From CAYMLL01 sp964390645 (GTDB taxonomy: Bacteria; Planctomycetota; UBA8108): 42,636 bases of DNA. Shown here one piece after another: positions 1 to 7,582 of this stretch. Each line of letters starts with the position of its first letter. Position 1 is the first letter of the stretch. Where the stretch lies: positions 1 through 42,636 of the forward strand of contig CAYMLL010000024.1 of assembly GCA_964390645.1 (NCBI GenBank). Reading direction: 5' to 3'. The position numbers and the translations under genes were made by a program. Under the pieces are notes generated by a model. That model was not told the DNA's origin. It was given only the letters and a program-made list of their open reading frames with translations, and searched no databases.

Positions 1-428
1 ACAACCGGTTTCCAGAGCGTCTGGTCTAACCAGATGTGTGGGTGGGGGTAGCTGGCGTGGGCGTGGTTACGGCTGTGCTCCTCGATCGGGACTGCCTCGC
101 CGACCGCGACGACGAGGCGCTGCTTGCGCTTGTCGTCGCGGAGACGTCGGAGCGCGTCGGCCATCTTCCCCTCGAGGTGATGGCCGTGGTAGAGGACCAG
201 CTCGGCCTTGCGCAGACGCTGCTGGTCGCGTCGCGAAGCGACGTAGAGGTGCGGGTCGACACCCGGGCCCATCAACGCGTTGACGGAGACATGGTCACCG
301 CCGATGATGCGTGCTGCGTCGGCGATCATGCCGGTGGTCGCGACTACACGCAATCGCTCGCTGGCGTCCGGGAAGTCAGTACGGCAACCGCCGAGAAGGA
401 TGAGAGCGAGAGCGCAGTAGCGTTTCAC
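1..428 (-). CDS. Metal (Zn/Mn-type) ABC transporter substrate-binding lipoprotein, 3' end outside window
   Basis: Only the first 142 codons are here; the gene runs off the left edge. A GTG start at 428 follows a GGAGGAG ribosome site at 435-441. The N-terminus has a basic start, a short hydrophobic core and a LLGGC lipobox (Cys15), so the product should be a lipid-anchored periplasmic binding protein. Then come family A-1 (TroA/ZnuA) signatures: VVATTGMIADAARIIGG near residues 26-42, GPGVDPHLY near 51-59 with a candidate metal-ligand His, a GHHLEG segment near 80-85, a His-containing loop, and HPHIWLD at the truncated end. The His pattern fits zinc or manganese uptake; which metal cannot be told. 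The ATPase and permease genes would be expected beyond the window edge. Not periplasmic-sugar or iron-siderophore type, since those lack the GxxxDPH and HPHxWLD motifs. Confidence 0.9.
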   Translation of the reverse strand, partial: MKRYCALALILLGGCRTDFPDASERLRVVATTGMIADAARIIGGDHVSVNALMGPGVDPHLYVASRRDQQRLRKAELVLYHGHHLEGKMADALRRLRDDKRKQRLVVAVGEAVPIEEHSRNHAHASYPHPHIWLDQTLWKPV

Positions 429-446
429 ATCAAACTCCTCCAGGTC

Positions 447-475
447 AATCTGACGACTGAGAGAAAGCTTGTCAA
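447..475 (-). promoter_or_regulatory. Possible promoter for the metal-binding lipoprotein gene
   Basis: On the minus strand there is a perfect TTGACA (475-470), a 17-bp spacer and a weak CAGATT (452-447). A second TTGAC lies at 449-445, giving a short direct repeat that could be an operator. Against it: a start site placed 7 bp downstream would fall inside the ribosome site, so either the true -10 is different or this is a regulator site (a Zur/MntR-like site cannot be recognised by eye). Confidence 0.25.
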
Positions 476-560
476 CGTCGTACCACCCTGAAAAACTCGC
501 GTCGTGTCGGAGGAGGATGACCGGTTCCGGTCGAGGAGCCCCGAAGTCCCGGTCCGACGA

Positions 561-586
561 TGGAGATCGCGAGTGGAGATCGCGAA
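561..586. repeat. 13-bp direct tandem repeat, two copies
   Basis: Two adjacent 13-bp units sharing tggagatcgcga, differing only in the last base. No function is evident. A similar short gagatcg-containing duplication occurs at about 10191-10218 inside the inverted-repeat element, but the units are not the same sequence. Confidence 0.6.
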
Positions 587-1210
587 GTTCCGAGCGCAGG
601 CCGGAGCGCCTCGGATGGGCGGTGCGTCACTCCGTGTGGTGGTCGAAGACGGTCGGCACTGTCGAGGTCGGCTCCCACCTCCACTCCTCGCGCACCCGCG
701 ATCGGGTCCCGGCGTGGTGTCGAGTCCTCGCGGCAGGACGCGTGGGTCGGTCGCCACCCGATCGTCGGCAGCTTCCGGGAGAGCGGGCTTCGGGTCCGCG
801 GCGGACGTCCCGGCACCCACGCGGGGTCGCACGTCACCGACCACGGTGTCCGGCTCCCTCCGGGACACGATGCCGTGTCGATCAACAGCGGCGCCTCCGG
901 GGCGAAGGAGCCCGTTCTCGGGGGTACGAGCGATTCTGCGGAGCCTCTCTGAACGGGACTTGTTCGGGGGCCCAAAAAGACCCGGTCCGCTGATGGAATT
1001 GTTGGACGAAGGGACAACCTTGATGTAGTTTCACGCCGTCGCCAAACGTGCGACGCAGGACGCGAGCCAGCGCCTGGTCATGTCTTCGGTTTTGCCGCCC
1101 GTAGGGCTGTACCGGCTGGCTCGAGGATGGTTCGGTCCGCCGGGGCGAACAGATCGCCAGAGCGTCGAGATGGTTTTTCCACAACGGTCCCCTCGGAATC
1201 CAGCGGGGCC

Positions 1211-1747
1211 ATGATCTCGAAGCACGAGAACATGCATCCTCGGAGCGGCTCGTCCCCCTCGGTCGAGCAGGTTCTCGCTCGTGAGAAGGTGATAGCGCTT
1301 TGCAGCGGGCCTCCCGTCTCCGCCGTCGCCGGATCGCCGCTTCGCGATGTGCTCGATCTCTTGCGTGGAAGCAACTCTCGTGGCGGGGTGGTGGTCGTCG
1401 TCTCGTCGGCTTCCAGCGGTGCGCCGGTCGTCGGGATCTTTACCCAGCGCGACTATCTCGACAAGATCGCCGGCGTCCCGGGCCAGCTCGACGAGCCCAT
1501 CGACCGCTTCATGACCCCTTCGCCCACGACCCTTTCGCCCAACGACACGATCGAATCGGCGATTCGTTGGATGACGGACGGCGGCTATCGTCACCTTCCG
1601 GTAACAGACGAACGAGGTGCGCCTGTCGGCCTCGTGACCACCCGCGATATCATCGAGCACCTCGCCGATTACTTTCCGATCGACGTGCTCAATTTGCCGC
1701 CACGCCTGAGCCAGAACGAGTCCATCCCGACCAGGGAGGGGGGCTAG
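1211..1747 (+). CDS. CBS-domain pair protein upstream of korAB
   Basis: A protein of about 178 residues made of two CBS domains, which typically form a Bateman module binding AMP, ATP, NADH or SAM. CBS1 spans roughly residues 20-105 (ends GIFTQRDYLDKI) and CBS2 roughly 105-160 (RFMTP...SAIRWMTDGGYRHLPV...GLVTTRDIIEHL), followed by the DVLNLPP tail often seen in stand-alone CBS proteins. The open frame extends back to 1127 but conservation appears only after the ATGs at 1211 or 1232; neither has a strong ribosome site, so the start is uncertain. It lies 176 bp before korA on the same strand, and a second CBS protein follows korB, so a role in sensing energy state for the oxidoreductase is plausible but inferred. 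No catalytic domain is attached. Confidence 0.85.
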   Translation: MISKHENMHPRSGSSPSVEQVLAREKVIALCSGPPVSAVAGSPLRDVLDLLRGSNSRGGVVVVVSSASSGAPVVGIFTQRDYLDKIAGVPGQLDEPIDRFMTPSPTTLSPNDTIESAIRWMTDGGYRHLPVTDERGAPVGLVTTRDIIEHLADYFPIDVLNLPPRLSQNESIPTREGG

Positions 1748-1923
1748 GCGATGTCAAGGTACACGTGCGCGGACTTCCGGGTATCTCGTGGACCGGCGGA
1801 CAAACGCTCCCGGAGTTAGAATTGTAGCAGGAATTGCGCGTGAAAGTCCGGGTTCCGCAGGACGGCAGGCTGCGAACGGACGAATGCTGACGAGGACCCG
1901 CTCTTGCGCAGGTATGAAGGAAA

Positions 1924-3798
1924 ATGGCACTGAAGGAAGCACCTCCGCTTCGTGACGACACCCCTGACGGGTCCGGCGCGAACGACCTGGAGAACGTGGT
2001 CATCCGCTTCGCCGGTGATTCCGGTGACGGCATGCAGCTCACCGGCTCGATGTTCACCCACAACAGCGCGCTGGTTGGAAACGACATCTCGACGCTGCCC
2101 GATTTCCCGGCGGAGATTCGCGCGCCAGCCGGGACGCTTCCTGGTGTGTCGGGCTTCCAGCTGAACTTCTCTTCCCGTGACATACTCACCCCGGGCGACT
2201 CCCCTTCAGTGCTCGTGGCGATGAACCCTGCAGCGTTGAAGGTCAACCTCGATGATCTGATCGCGGGTGGGATGGTGATCATCAACTCCGACACCTTCCG
2301 CAAGAACAACCTCGTGAAGGCCGGCTACCACACGGACCCGCGCGAGGGAGACTCGCTCAAGGGTTACCATGTGATCTCCGTGCCGATCGGCAGCCTCACG
2401 CACGAGGCGGTCAAGGACACCGGGATCAGCCACAAGATGATCGGGCGCTGCAAGAACATGTTCGCGCTCGGGATGTCCTTGTGGATGTACGACCGTCCGC
2501 TCGAGTCGACTTTTCGCGTTCTCGACACGAAGTTCGGGAAGAAGAAGGAGGTTGCCGACGCGAACAAGGCAGCCCTTCAGGCCGGCTTCAACTACGCCGA
2601 GACGGCGGAGCTCTTTCCCAGCCAGTTCCGGGTGGCCAGGGCGAAGCTGGACCCCGGCACCTACCGCATGCTGACCGGCAACGAGGCGACGGCGATGGGT
2701 TTCGTTGCGGCCGCGCAGAAGAGCGGCCTGCCGCTCTTTTACGGCAGCTATCCGATCACGCCGGCCAGTCCGATTCTCGAAGGGCTTGCGGCGTTCAAGG
2801 AGTTCGGCGTCAAGACCTTCCAGGCCGAGGACGAGATCGCCGCGATCGGTGCGGCCATCGGCGCTGCGTTCGGTGGCGCGGTTGCCTTGACCGGCACGAG
2901 CGGACCCGGCGTCGCGCTGAAGAGCGAGGGGATCGGGCTCGCGGTGATGACAGAGTTACCGATCGTCGTCGTCAACGTTCAGCGCGGCGGGCCCTCCACG
3001 GGTTTGCCGACGAAGACCGAGCAGTCCGACTTGCTACAGGCGATGTTCGGACGCAACGGCGAATGTCCGGTGGCGATCCTGGCTCCGAAGTCACCGGCCG
3101 ACTGCTTTGCGGCCGCGTTCGAGGCAATCAGGATCGCGACGAAGTTCATGGTCCCGGTCTTCTTTCTGTCGGATGGCTATCTGGCCAACGGGGCCGAGCC
3201 TTGGAAGATCCCGGAGGCCGCCGAGCTCGCCGACATCAAGGTGAGCTTCTGTACGGACGGGGCCGCGGATTTTCAGCCCTACCGTCGCGATCCCGCGACC
3301 TTCGCCCGTCCCTGGGCCGTGCCGGGAACTCCCGGACTCGAGCATCGCATCGGCGGTATCGAGAAGGAGGAGAACACCGGCAACGTCAGCTACGATCCGA
3401 AGAACCACCACCGGATGACCGAGATCCGTCAGGAGAAGACCGATCGCATCGCCGCGGATATTCCCGACGCGGAGGTCGAGGGTGAACCCACCGCCGGTGG
3501 TTTGCTGGTCGTCACCTGGGGGAGCACTCACGGCGCCGCCAGCTCGGCGGTCAGTCGAGTGCACCGTCGAGGCGGTCGAGTCGCGCATCTACACTTGCGT
3601 TATCTGAATCCGTTTCCGAAGAATCTCGGGGACCTTCTCAAGAAGTTCGACAAGGTTCTCGTGCCGGAACTCAACATGGGTCAGCTACGACTCCTCTTGC
3701 GTGGCCGGTATTGTGTGGACGCGTTAGGCCTCAACAAGGTCGAGGGCCAGCCTTTCCAGATTCAAGAGATCGAGCAGAGAATCGAGGAGCTCCTTTGA
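1924..3798 (+). CDS. korA: 2-oxoacid:ferredoxin oxidoreductase, fused gamma-alpha subunit
   Basis: The 624-residue subunit carries the gamma domain first (GDSGDGMQLTG at residues 31-41, typical of KorA N-termini) and the pyrimidine-binding alpha domain after about residue 230 (YPITPASPILE at 276-286; QRGGPSTG starting at 353, followed by LPTKTEQSDL). This two-subunit architecture matches the KorAB class, which oxidatively decarboxylates 2-oxoglutarate to succinyl-CoA with ferredoxin as electron acceptor, or runs in reverse in carbon-fixing organisms. The substrate could be another 2-oxoacid; 2-oxoglutarate is the best guess from overall similarity. The ATG at 1924 is preceded by GAAGGAAA four bases away. 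korB follows after 10 bp, so the two are surely co-transcribed. No ferredoxin-like delta domain is fused. Cytoplasmic. Confidence 0.95.
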   Translation: MALKEAPPLRDDTPDGSGANDLENVVIRFAGDSGDGMQLTGSMFTHNSALVGNDISTLPDFPAEIRAPAGTLPGVSGFQLNFSSRDILTPGDSPSVLVAMNPAALKVNLDDLIAGGMVIINSDTFRKNNLVKAGYHTDPREGDSLKGYHVISVPIGSLTHEAVKDTGISHKMIGRCKNMFALGMSLWMYDRPLESTFRVLDTKFGKKKEVADANKAALQAGFNYAETAELFPSQFRVARAKLDPGTYRMLTGNEATAMGFVAAAQKSGLPLFYGSYPITPASPILEGLAAFKEFGVKTFQAEDEIAAIGAAIGAAFGGAVALTGTSGPGVALKSEGIGLAVMTELPIVVVNVQRGGPSTGLPTKTEQSDLLQAMFGRNGECPVAILAPKSPADCFAAAFEAIRIATKFMVPVFFLSDGYLANGAEPWKIPEAAELADIKVSFCTDGAADFQPYRRDPATFARPWAVPGTPGLEHRIGGIEKEENTGNVSYDPKNHHRMTEIRQEKTDRIAADIPDAEVEGEPTAGGLLVVTWGSTHGAASSAVSRVHRRGGRVAHLHLRYLNPFPKNLGDLLKKFDKVLVPELNMGQLRLLLRGRYCVDALGLNKVEGQPFQIQEIEQRIEELL

Positions 3799-3808
3799 GA
3801 GCGCAGTC

Positions 3809-4885
3809 ATGACCGTAGAGATCAATCCTTCCCCGAAGCTGTCGCCGGAGAAGCTCGAGGAGATCGAGGGGTACACGAAGGCAGATTTCACCTCCGATCA
3901 GATCGTTCGCTGGTGTCCGGGCTGTGGGGACTACTCGATCCTCGCCCAGATGCAGAAGGTCATGCCGACCATCTGTGCCAAGCGCGGTATTCCGCGGGAA
4001 AATGTCGTGTTCGTCTCGGGAATCGGCTGCTCCAGCCGCTTTCCGTACTACATGGATACGTATGGCTTCCACTCCATCCACGGCCGTGCTCCGACCTTCG
4101 CGACGGGCCTCAAGGTGGCGAGACCGGAACTCGACGTCTGGGTCGTCACCGGTGATGGTGACGGGCTCAGCATCGGGGGCAACCACCTGATCCACTGCCT
4201 GCGTCGTAATGTCGATGTCAAGGTGCTGCTCTTCAACAACCGTATTTACGGACTCACGAAGGGCCAGTACTCGCCGACCTCGGAGCAGGGCAAGAGAACG
4301 AAGTCGACGCCGTACGGTTCGGTGGACTATCCGATCAACGCCCTCTGCTTGGCGCTGGCGGCCGAAGCGACGTTCGTCGCGCGAACGCTCGATACCGACA
4401 CGAAACACCTGCAATACGTTCTGCATCGTGCGTCGGAGCACAAGGGCACGGCCTTCGTCGAGATCTATCAGAACTGCAACATCTTCAATGATGGCGCGTT
4501 CCAGAGCTTCGCGGAGAAGTCGGTGCGTGCGGATCGTTCGATTCAAATCGAGCACGGCGCGCCGATGATCTTCGGCAAGGAGCGAGACAAGGGTATCCGT
4601 CTCAACGGTCTCAGGCCCGAGGTCGTCGATCTCGGGGCTGGCGTCTCGGAAGGCGATCTTCTCATCCACGACGAGAAGGATCCGGACCCCACGCTCGCCT
4701 ATCTTCTCGCTCGGCTCGAGGAGAAAGACGAGACGACGCCGGTGCCGCTCGGAGTTTTTCGAGCGATCGAGCGGCCAAGCTACGACGAGATGGTGGCTGA
4801 GCAAGTGACAGCTGCGCAGAGCAAGCCCGGATCAGGCGATCTGCAGGCCTTGCTCTCCGCAGGTGACACATGGACTGTCGAGTAG
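3809..4885 (+). CDS. korB: 2-oxoacid:ferredoxin oxidoreductase, beta (TPP-binding) subunit
   Basis: A 358-residue partner of KorA that binds thiamine diphosphate and Mg2+ and relays electrons. Visible motifs: RWCPGCGDY (Cys36 and Cys39, two of the expected Fe-S ligands), GIGCSSRFPYY (a further Cys), GDGDGLSIGGNHL at 115-127 and NNRIYGLTKGQYSPTS about 30 residues later, i.e. the GDG...NN TPP signature. The C-terminal 100 residues (VELGAG/HDEKDPDPTLAYLLARLE region) are the usual KorB tail. It starts 10 bp after korA and is followed after 68 bp by the zinc-ribbon/CBS gene. The length fits soluble KorB proteins of aerobes and planctomycetes. Cytoplasmic. Confidence 0.95.
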   Translation: MTVEINPSPKLSPEKLEEIEGYTKADFTSDQIVRWCPGCGDYSILAQMQKVMPTICAKRGIPRENVVFVSGIGCSSRFPYYMDTYGFHSIHGRAPTFATGLKVARPELDVWVVTGDGDGLSIGGNHLIHCLRRNVDVKVLLFNNRIYGLTKGQYSPTSEQGKRTKSTPYGSVDYPINALCLALAAEATFVARTLDTDTKHLQYVLHRASEHKGTAFVEIYQNCNIFNDGAFQSFAEKSVRADRSIQIEHGAPMIFGKERDKGIRLNGLRPEVVDLGAGVSEGDLLIHDEKDPDPTLAYLLARLEEKDETTPVPLGVFRAIERPSYDEMVAEQVTAAQSKPGSGDLQALLSAGDTWTVE

Positions 4886-4953
4886 GCTGACGGTCGCGGT
4901 CGGGCTTCGTCGGCCGACCGAACGACACAGGACGGCGAACGAAGGGCGATTCC

Positions 4954-5490
4954 ATGAAGTGTCCCCATTGTGATCACCGTATCCTGCTCGGAGATGACGA
5001 GTGCGCCGGCTGTGGAGAGAGTTTGACCCATCTCGGTCTGCTCGAGCCGGAGCGCGGACGTCTCCACGAGATGATCCTCACCGATCCCGTCTCGCGCCTG
5101 AACGCTCCCGATCCTCTGGTCCTGCGCGAAGATGACTCGGTCGGCCTCGCCGTGGAGCGCATGAGGCGCGTGCGCTACGGCAGCGTGCTCATCGTCGACG
5201 ACGACGAGAAGCTGTCGGGCATCTTCACCGAGCACGACCTGGTGACTCACTGCGCGGAGCGTGAGGACGAGGTGGGCTCGATCCGTCTGGGGGATGTCAT
5301 GACGCGTGATCCCCTGACGCTCGATGAGGACGAGACGATCGCCCACGCTCTTCACCGCATGTCCGTGGGCGGCTGTCGCCACGTGCCCCTTGTTCGTGCG
5401 GGCGTGCCGATCGGGTTCGTCTCCGTCCGGGGCCTCCTCAAGTACCTCGCGCGCAGTGGTGCGCTCATGGACGGACCGTCGAAGTCCTGA
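4954..5490 (+). CDS. Zinc-ribbon plus CBS-pair protein downstream of korB
   Basis: 178 residues. An N-terminal zinc ribbon (CPHC at 3-6 and CAGC at about 18-21, so four cysteines spaced C-x2-C...C-x2-C) is followed by a linker and two CBS domains: CBS1 about 45-110 (LTDPVSRLNAPDPLVLREDD...GSVLIVDDDEKLSGIFTEHDL) and CBS2 about 115-170 (DVMTRDPLTLDEDE...MSVGGCRHVPLV...IGFVSVRGLLKYLAR). A good ribosome site (GAAGGG) precedes the ATG. Together with the CBS protein before korA it frames the operon; the ribbon could dock the module on a protein or nucleic acid. This is probably a regulator rather than an enzyme; ligand and partner are unknown. Confidence 0.88.
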   Translation: MKCPHCDHRILLGDDECAGCGESLTHLGLLEPERGRLHEMILTDPVSRLNAPDPLVLREDDSVGLAVERMRRVRYGSVLIVDDDEKLSGIFTEHDLVTHCAEREDEVGSIRLGDVMTRDPLTLDEDETIAHALHRMSVGGCRHVPLVRAGVPIGFVSVRGLLKYLARSGALMDGPSKS

Positions 5491-5741
5491 CAGCCCCTTC
5501 GAGGCTCTGAGAGCGTCTGGACACGAGGATGCCGCCCCGGTTCGGTTCCGGCTCTCGGCTGTTGTCGGCTCCCCCGCTGGTCTCGTCAATCCTTACTCGA
5601 TCTTTACATTCAGCTCACGTGCCTGACGTACGTTCTCGGCGTGGAAATCGATGAAACTGTCCGTCGGTGTCCTCGGACGCGCGTGTCGAGACCAGGTGTA
5701 TCGAGGTGGCTTCGGACGCACTCTGAGCGGAGGAACAGAGC

Positions 5742-7046
5742 ATGCAGGATCGTTGGATTGGGACGTCTCCGGTCATCGTGCTGGTGTGCGTGTGTTCTAC
5801 AGTGTTGATCGCTCAGGATGGCGGCGACGTCGAGGCGCGGCTGTCCGCGGTCGAGGCGGCCGTGGAGAACAGCGGTCACGGTGATCCCTGGGCGCTGAAA
5901 CCGACCTTCAACAACGGCCTCTCCCTGACGTCGAATAACGGGCAGGCCGTCTTCAAGCTCGGGGGACGCATTCAGGCCGACACGGCGTTCTTCGCCGAGG
6001 ACGGCGACTTCGAGTCCAGCTACGGAGACCAGGCGGACGGTTTCGAGTTCCGGCGCTCCCGGATCCTCTTCGAGGGCACGTTCTGGGAGCAGTTCTTCTG
6101 GCGCATGCAGTACGACTTCGCGGGTGGCGCCGGCAACCGGCCGGGCCTCAAGGACGTCTACGGCGGCATCAAGGGCCTCGACTACGTCGGCACCGTGCGC
6201 GCCGGACACTTCAAGGAGCCCTTCGGGCTCGAGGAGCTGACGAGCTCGAAGTACATCACGTTCATGGAGCGTTCGGGCACGTCCGTCTTCACGCCGGCGC
6301 GCAACGCCGGGATCATGGCCAACGACCGGTGGAGAGGCGGCAGCGGCACGTGGGCGCTCGGCGTCTTTCGCACGACCAGCGATGACAACGCGTTCGATCA
6401 GGGCGACGGCGACTACTCGGCGACGGGCCGCGTCACCTACGCGCCCGTTTACGAGAACGAGGGCGCGAGGGTCGTTCACCTCGGGCTCGCGGTTTCTCAG
6501 CGGGGTGCGCCGGACAACTCGCAGCGCTACCGCCAGCGTCCCCCCGGTCATCTCTCGGACCGTCTCGTCGACCTCGGCACCCTGCCCGACGACGGCGACC
6601 GGCGTGTTGGCGTCGAGCTCGCCACCGTCTCGGGCCCGCTTTCCCTCCAGGGCGAGGCGATGAGTATGTCGGCGAACGGTATCGACGGTCAGCAGGACGT
6701 CAGAGGCCTGGCCGCCTATGTCATGGCGAGCTACTTCCTCACCGGAGAGACGCGCCCCTACGACGACAAGAATGGCGCGTTCAAGCGCGTCAAGCCTGGC
6801 AACAACTTTCTCGGAGGTGACGGCTCCGGCGCCTGGGAGGTCGCGGCACGCTACGGCTACACGGATCTCGACATGGAGGACGATCTGGCGTTGTCGGCCA
6901 GCCCGTCGGCGATGCACGACGTCACGGCCGGCTTGAACTGGTACTGGAACCCGGTCTTTCGGATGATGTTCAACTACGTCTGGGCGCATCCGGAAGGCGG
7001 CGGCAACCTGCACATCGCAGAGATACGTTTCCAGGTGGCGATGTAG
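5742..7046 (+). CDS. Outer-membrane porin, phosphate-selective (OprP/OprO) type
   Basis: 434 residues with a signal peptide (hydrophobic core VIVLVCVCSTVLIA, likely cut near residue 24), a short helical segment and then a beta-rich body. Features of the OprP/O family: FKLGGRIQADTAFF near the start of the barrel, FRRSRILFEGTFWEQFFWRM, VRAGHFKEPFGLEELTSSKY and ERS near the middle, alternating strands throughout, and an ending NLHIAEIRFQVAM in place of the classical C-terminal Phe. It should form a trimeric anion channel in the outer membrane; whether phosphate is truly the substrate cannot be read. A strong GGAGGAA ribosome site precedes the start by six bases. No phosphate-uptake genes are adjacent. 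Confidence 0.85.
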   Translation: MQDRWIGTSPVIVLVCVCSTVLIAQDGGDVEARLSAVEAAVENSGHGDPWALKPTFNNGLSLTSNNGQAVFKLGGRIQADTAFFAEDGDFESSYGDQADGFEFRRSRILFEGTFWEQFFWRMQYDFAGGAGNRPGLKDVYGGIKGLDYVGTVRAGHFKEPFGLEELTSSKYITFMERSGTSVFTPARNAGIMANDRWRGGSGTWALGVFRTTSDDNAFDQGDGDYSATGRVTYAPVYENEGARVVHLGLAVSQRGAPDNSQRYRQRPPGHLSDRLVDLGTLPDDGDRRVGVELATVSGPLSLQGEAMSMSANGIDGQQDVRGLAAYVMASYFLTGETRPYDDKNGAFKRVKPGNNFLGGDGSGAWEVAARYGYTDLDMEDDLALSASPSAMHDVTAGLNWYWNPVFRMMFNYVWAHPEGGGNLHIAEIRFQVAM

Positions 7047-7176
7047 GCCGACCGGCTCCTCTCCCGGGCCTTTCTCGTCAAGCTTCCGGGAAGGCGCTTT
7101 TCTGGAGGCCGGTCGCGGGCGGACGACGGTGTGCCGCCGCGACGGGCCCTCTTTCATTTCTCGCGGAGAGCCGGCA

Positions 7177-7494
7177 ATGCGCTCGCGGTGGCTCAGGAGC
7201 TTCGTCGCTGTTTTCGTCGTGGCGGCCGTGACTTACTGGACGCTCGGTGGGCCGCTGCAGGCATGGCTCGGGCTCGGCGCTTCGGGCTACTGGCTCCTCG
7301 CTCTTCTTGTCGCAGGGGTCGTGGCGTTGCTGTCGCGGGGCAACGCGGCCGTGCGGGGCCCGGGTGACGACGACGATCGGTACGTGAGGCGCGGCGAGTT
7401 TCTCTGCGACTCGTGTCGGTACAACAGCGCGCGAGACTGCCGCCTCCCCGATCGACCGAACGCGGCCGCCTGTGGGGACTACCGCTCCCGCTGA
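7177..7494 (+). CDS. Small two-pass membrane protein with C-terminal four-cysteine motif
   Basis: About 105 residues from the ATG at 7177, chosen because GGAGA lies just upstream and the hydrophobic segment begins soon after; an earlier in-frame ATG at 7129 would add 16 unremarkable residues. Two transmembrane helices (about 8-24 and 34-52) are followed by an acidic linker and a soluble tail with cysteines in the pattern C-x2-C-x7-C-x10-C (CDSCRYNSARDC, then RLPDRPNAAACGDY). The Cys cluster with a conserved-looking P-x-R-P-N and C-x-D-Y is reminiscent of small bacterial proteins with a possible metal or Fe-S site, but no function is known. It lies between the porin and the GH13 gene. Confidence 0.7.
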   Translation: MRSRWLRSFVAVFVVAAVTYWTLGGPLQAWLGLGASGYWLLALLVAGVVALLSRGNAAVRGPGDDDDRYVRRGEFLCDSCRYNSARDCRLPDRPNAAACGDYRSR

Positions 7495-7582
7495 GCCGGG
7501 GCCGTGCCCGAAACGGTTGAAGCGTCGAGACGCAGGGTCGACAATAGGTGGTGTTCAAGCCCCTCGAGGACCTCGACCTTCG

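Larger units (their letters stand above)
429..1210. other. Gene-poor stretch between divergent genes (782 bp)
   Basis: Several long open frames occur on both strands here, as expected for non-coding high-GC DNA, but none has a recognisable domain, a convincing ribosome site or consistent codon use. The visible structure is a 13-bp tandem duplication (561-573 and 574-586, tggagatcgcga plus one base) and scattered imperfect GC-rich hairpins, for example gtgtcc/ggacac around 850. It may hold the 5' regions of both flanking genes or a degraded gene. Confidence 0.5.

Noticed and set aside
425..1028. Several 130-180 codon frames on both strands
   Set aside because: They overlap each other in many phases, have Arg/Ser/Pro-rich products and no ribosome sites. 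Treated as non-coding.
5610..7157. 515-codon minus-strand frame opposite the porin
   Set aside because: Shadow of the porin gene; no domain and unlikely composition, while the plus strand encodes a complete porin.
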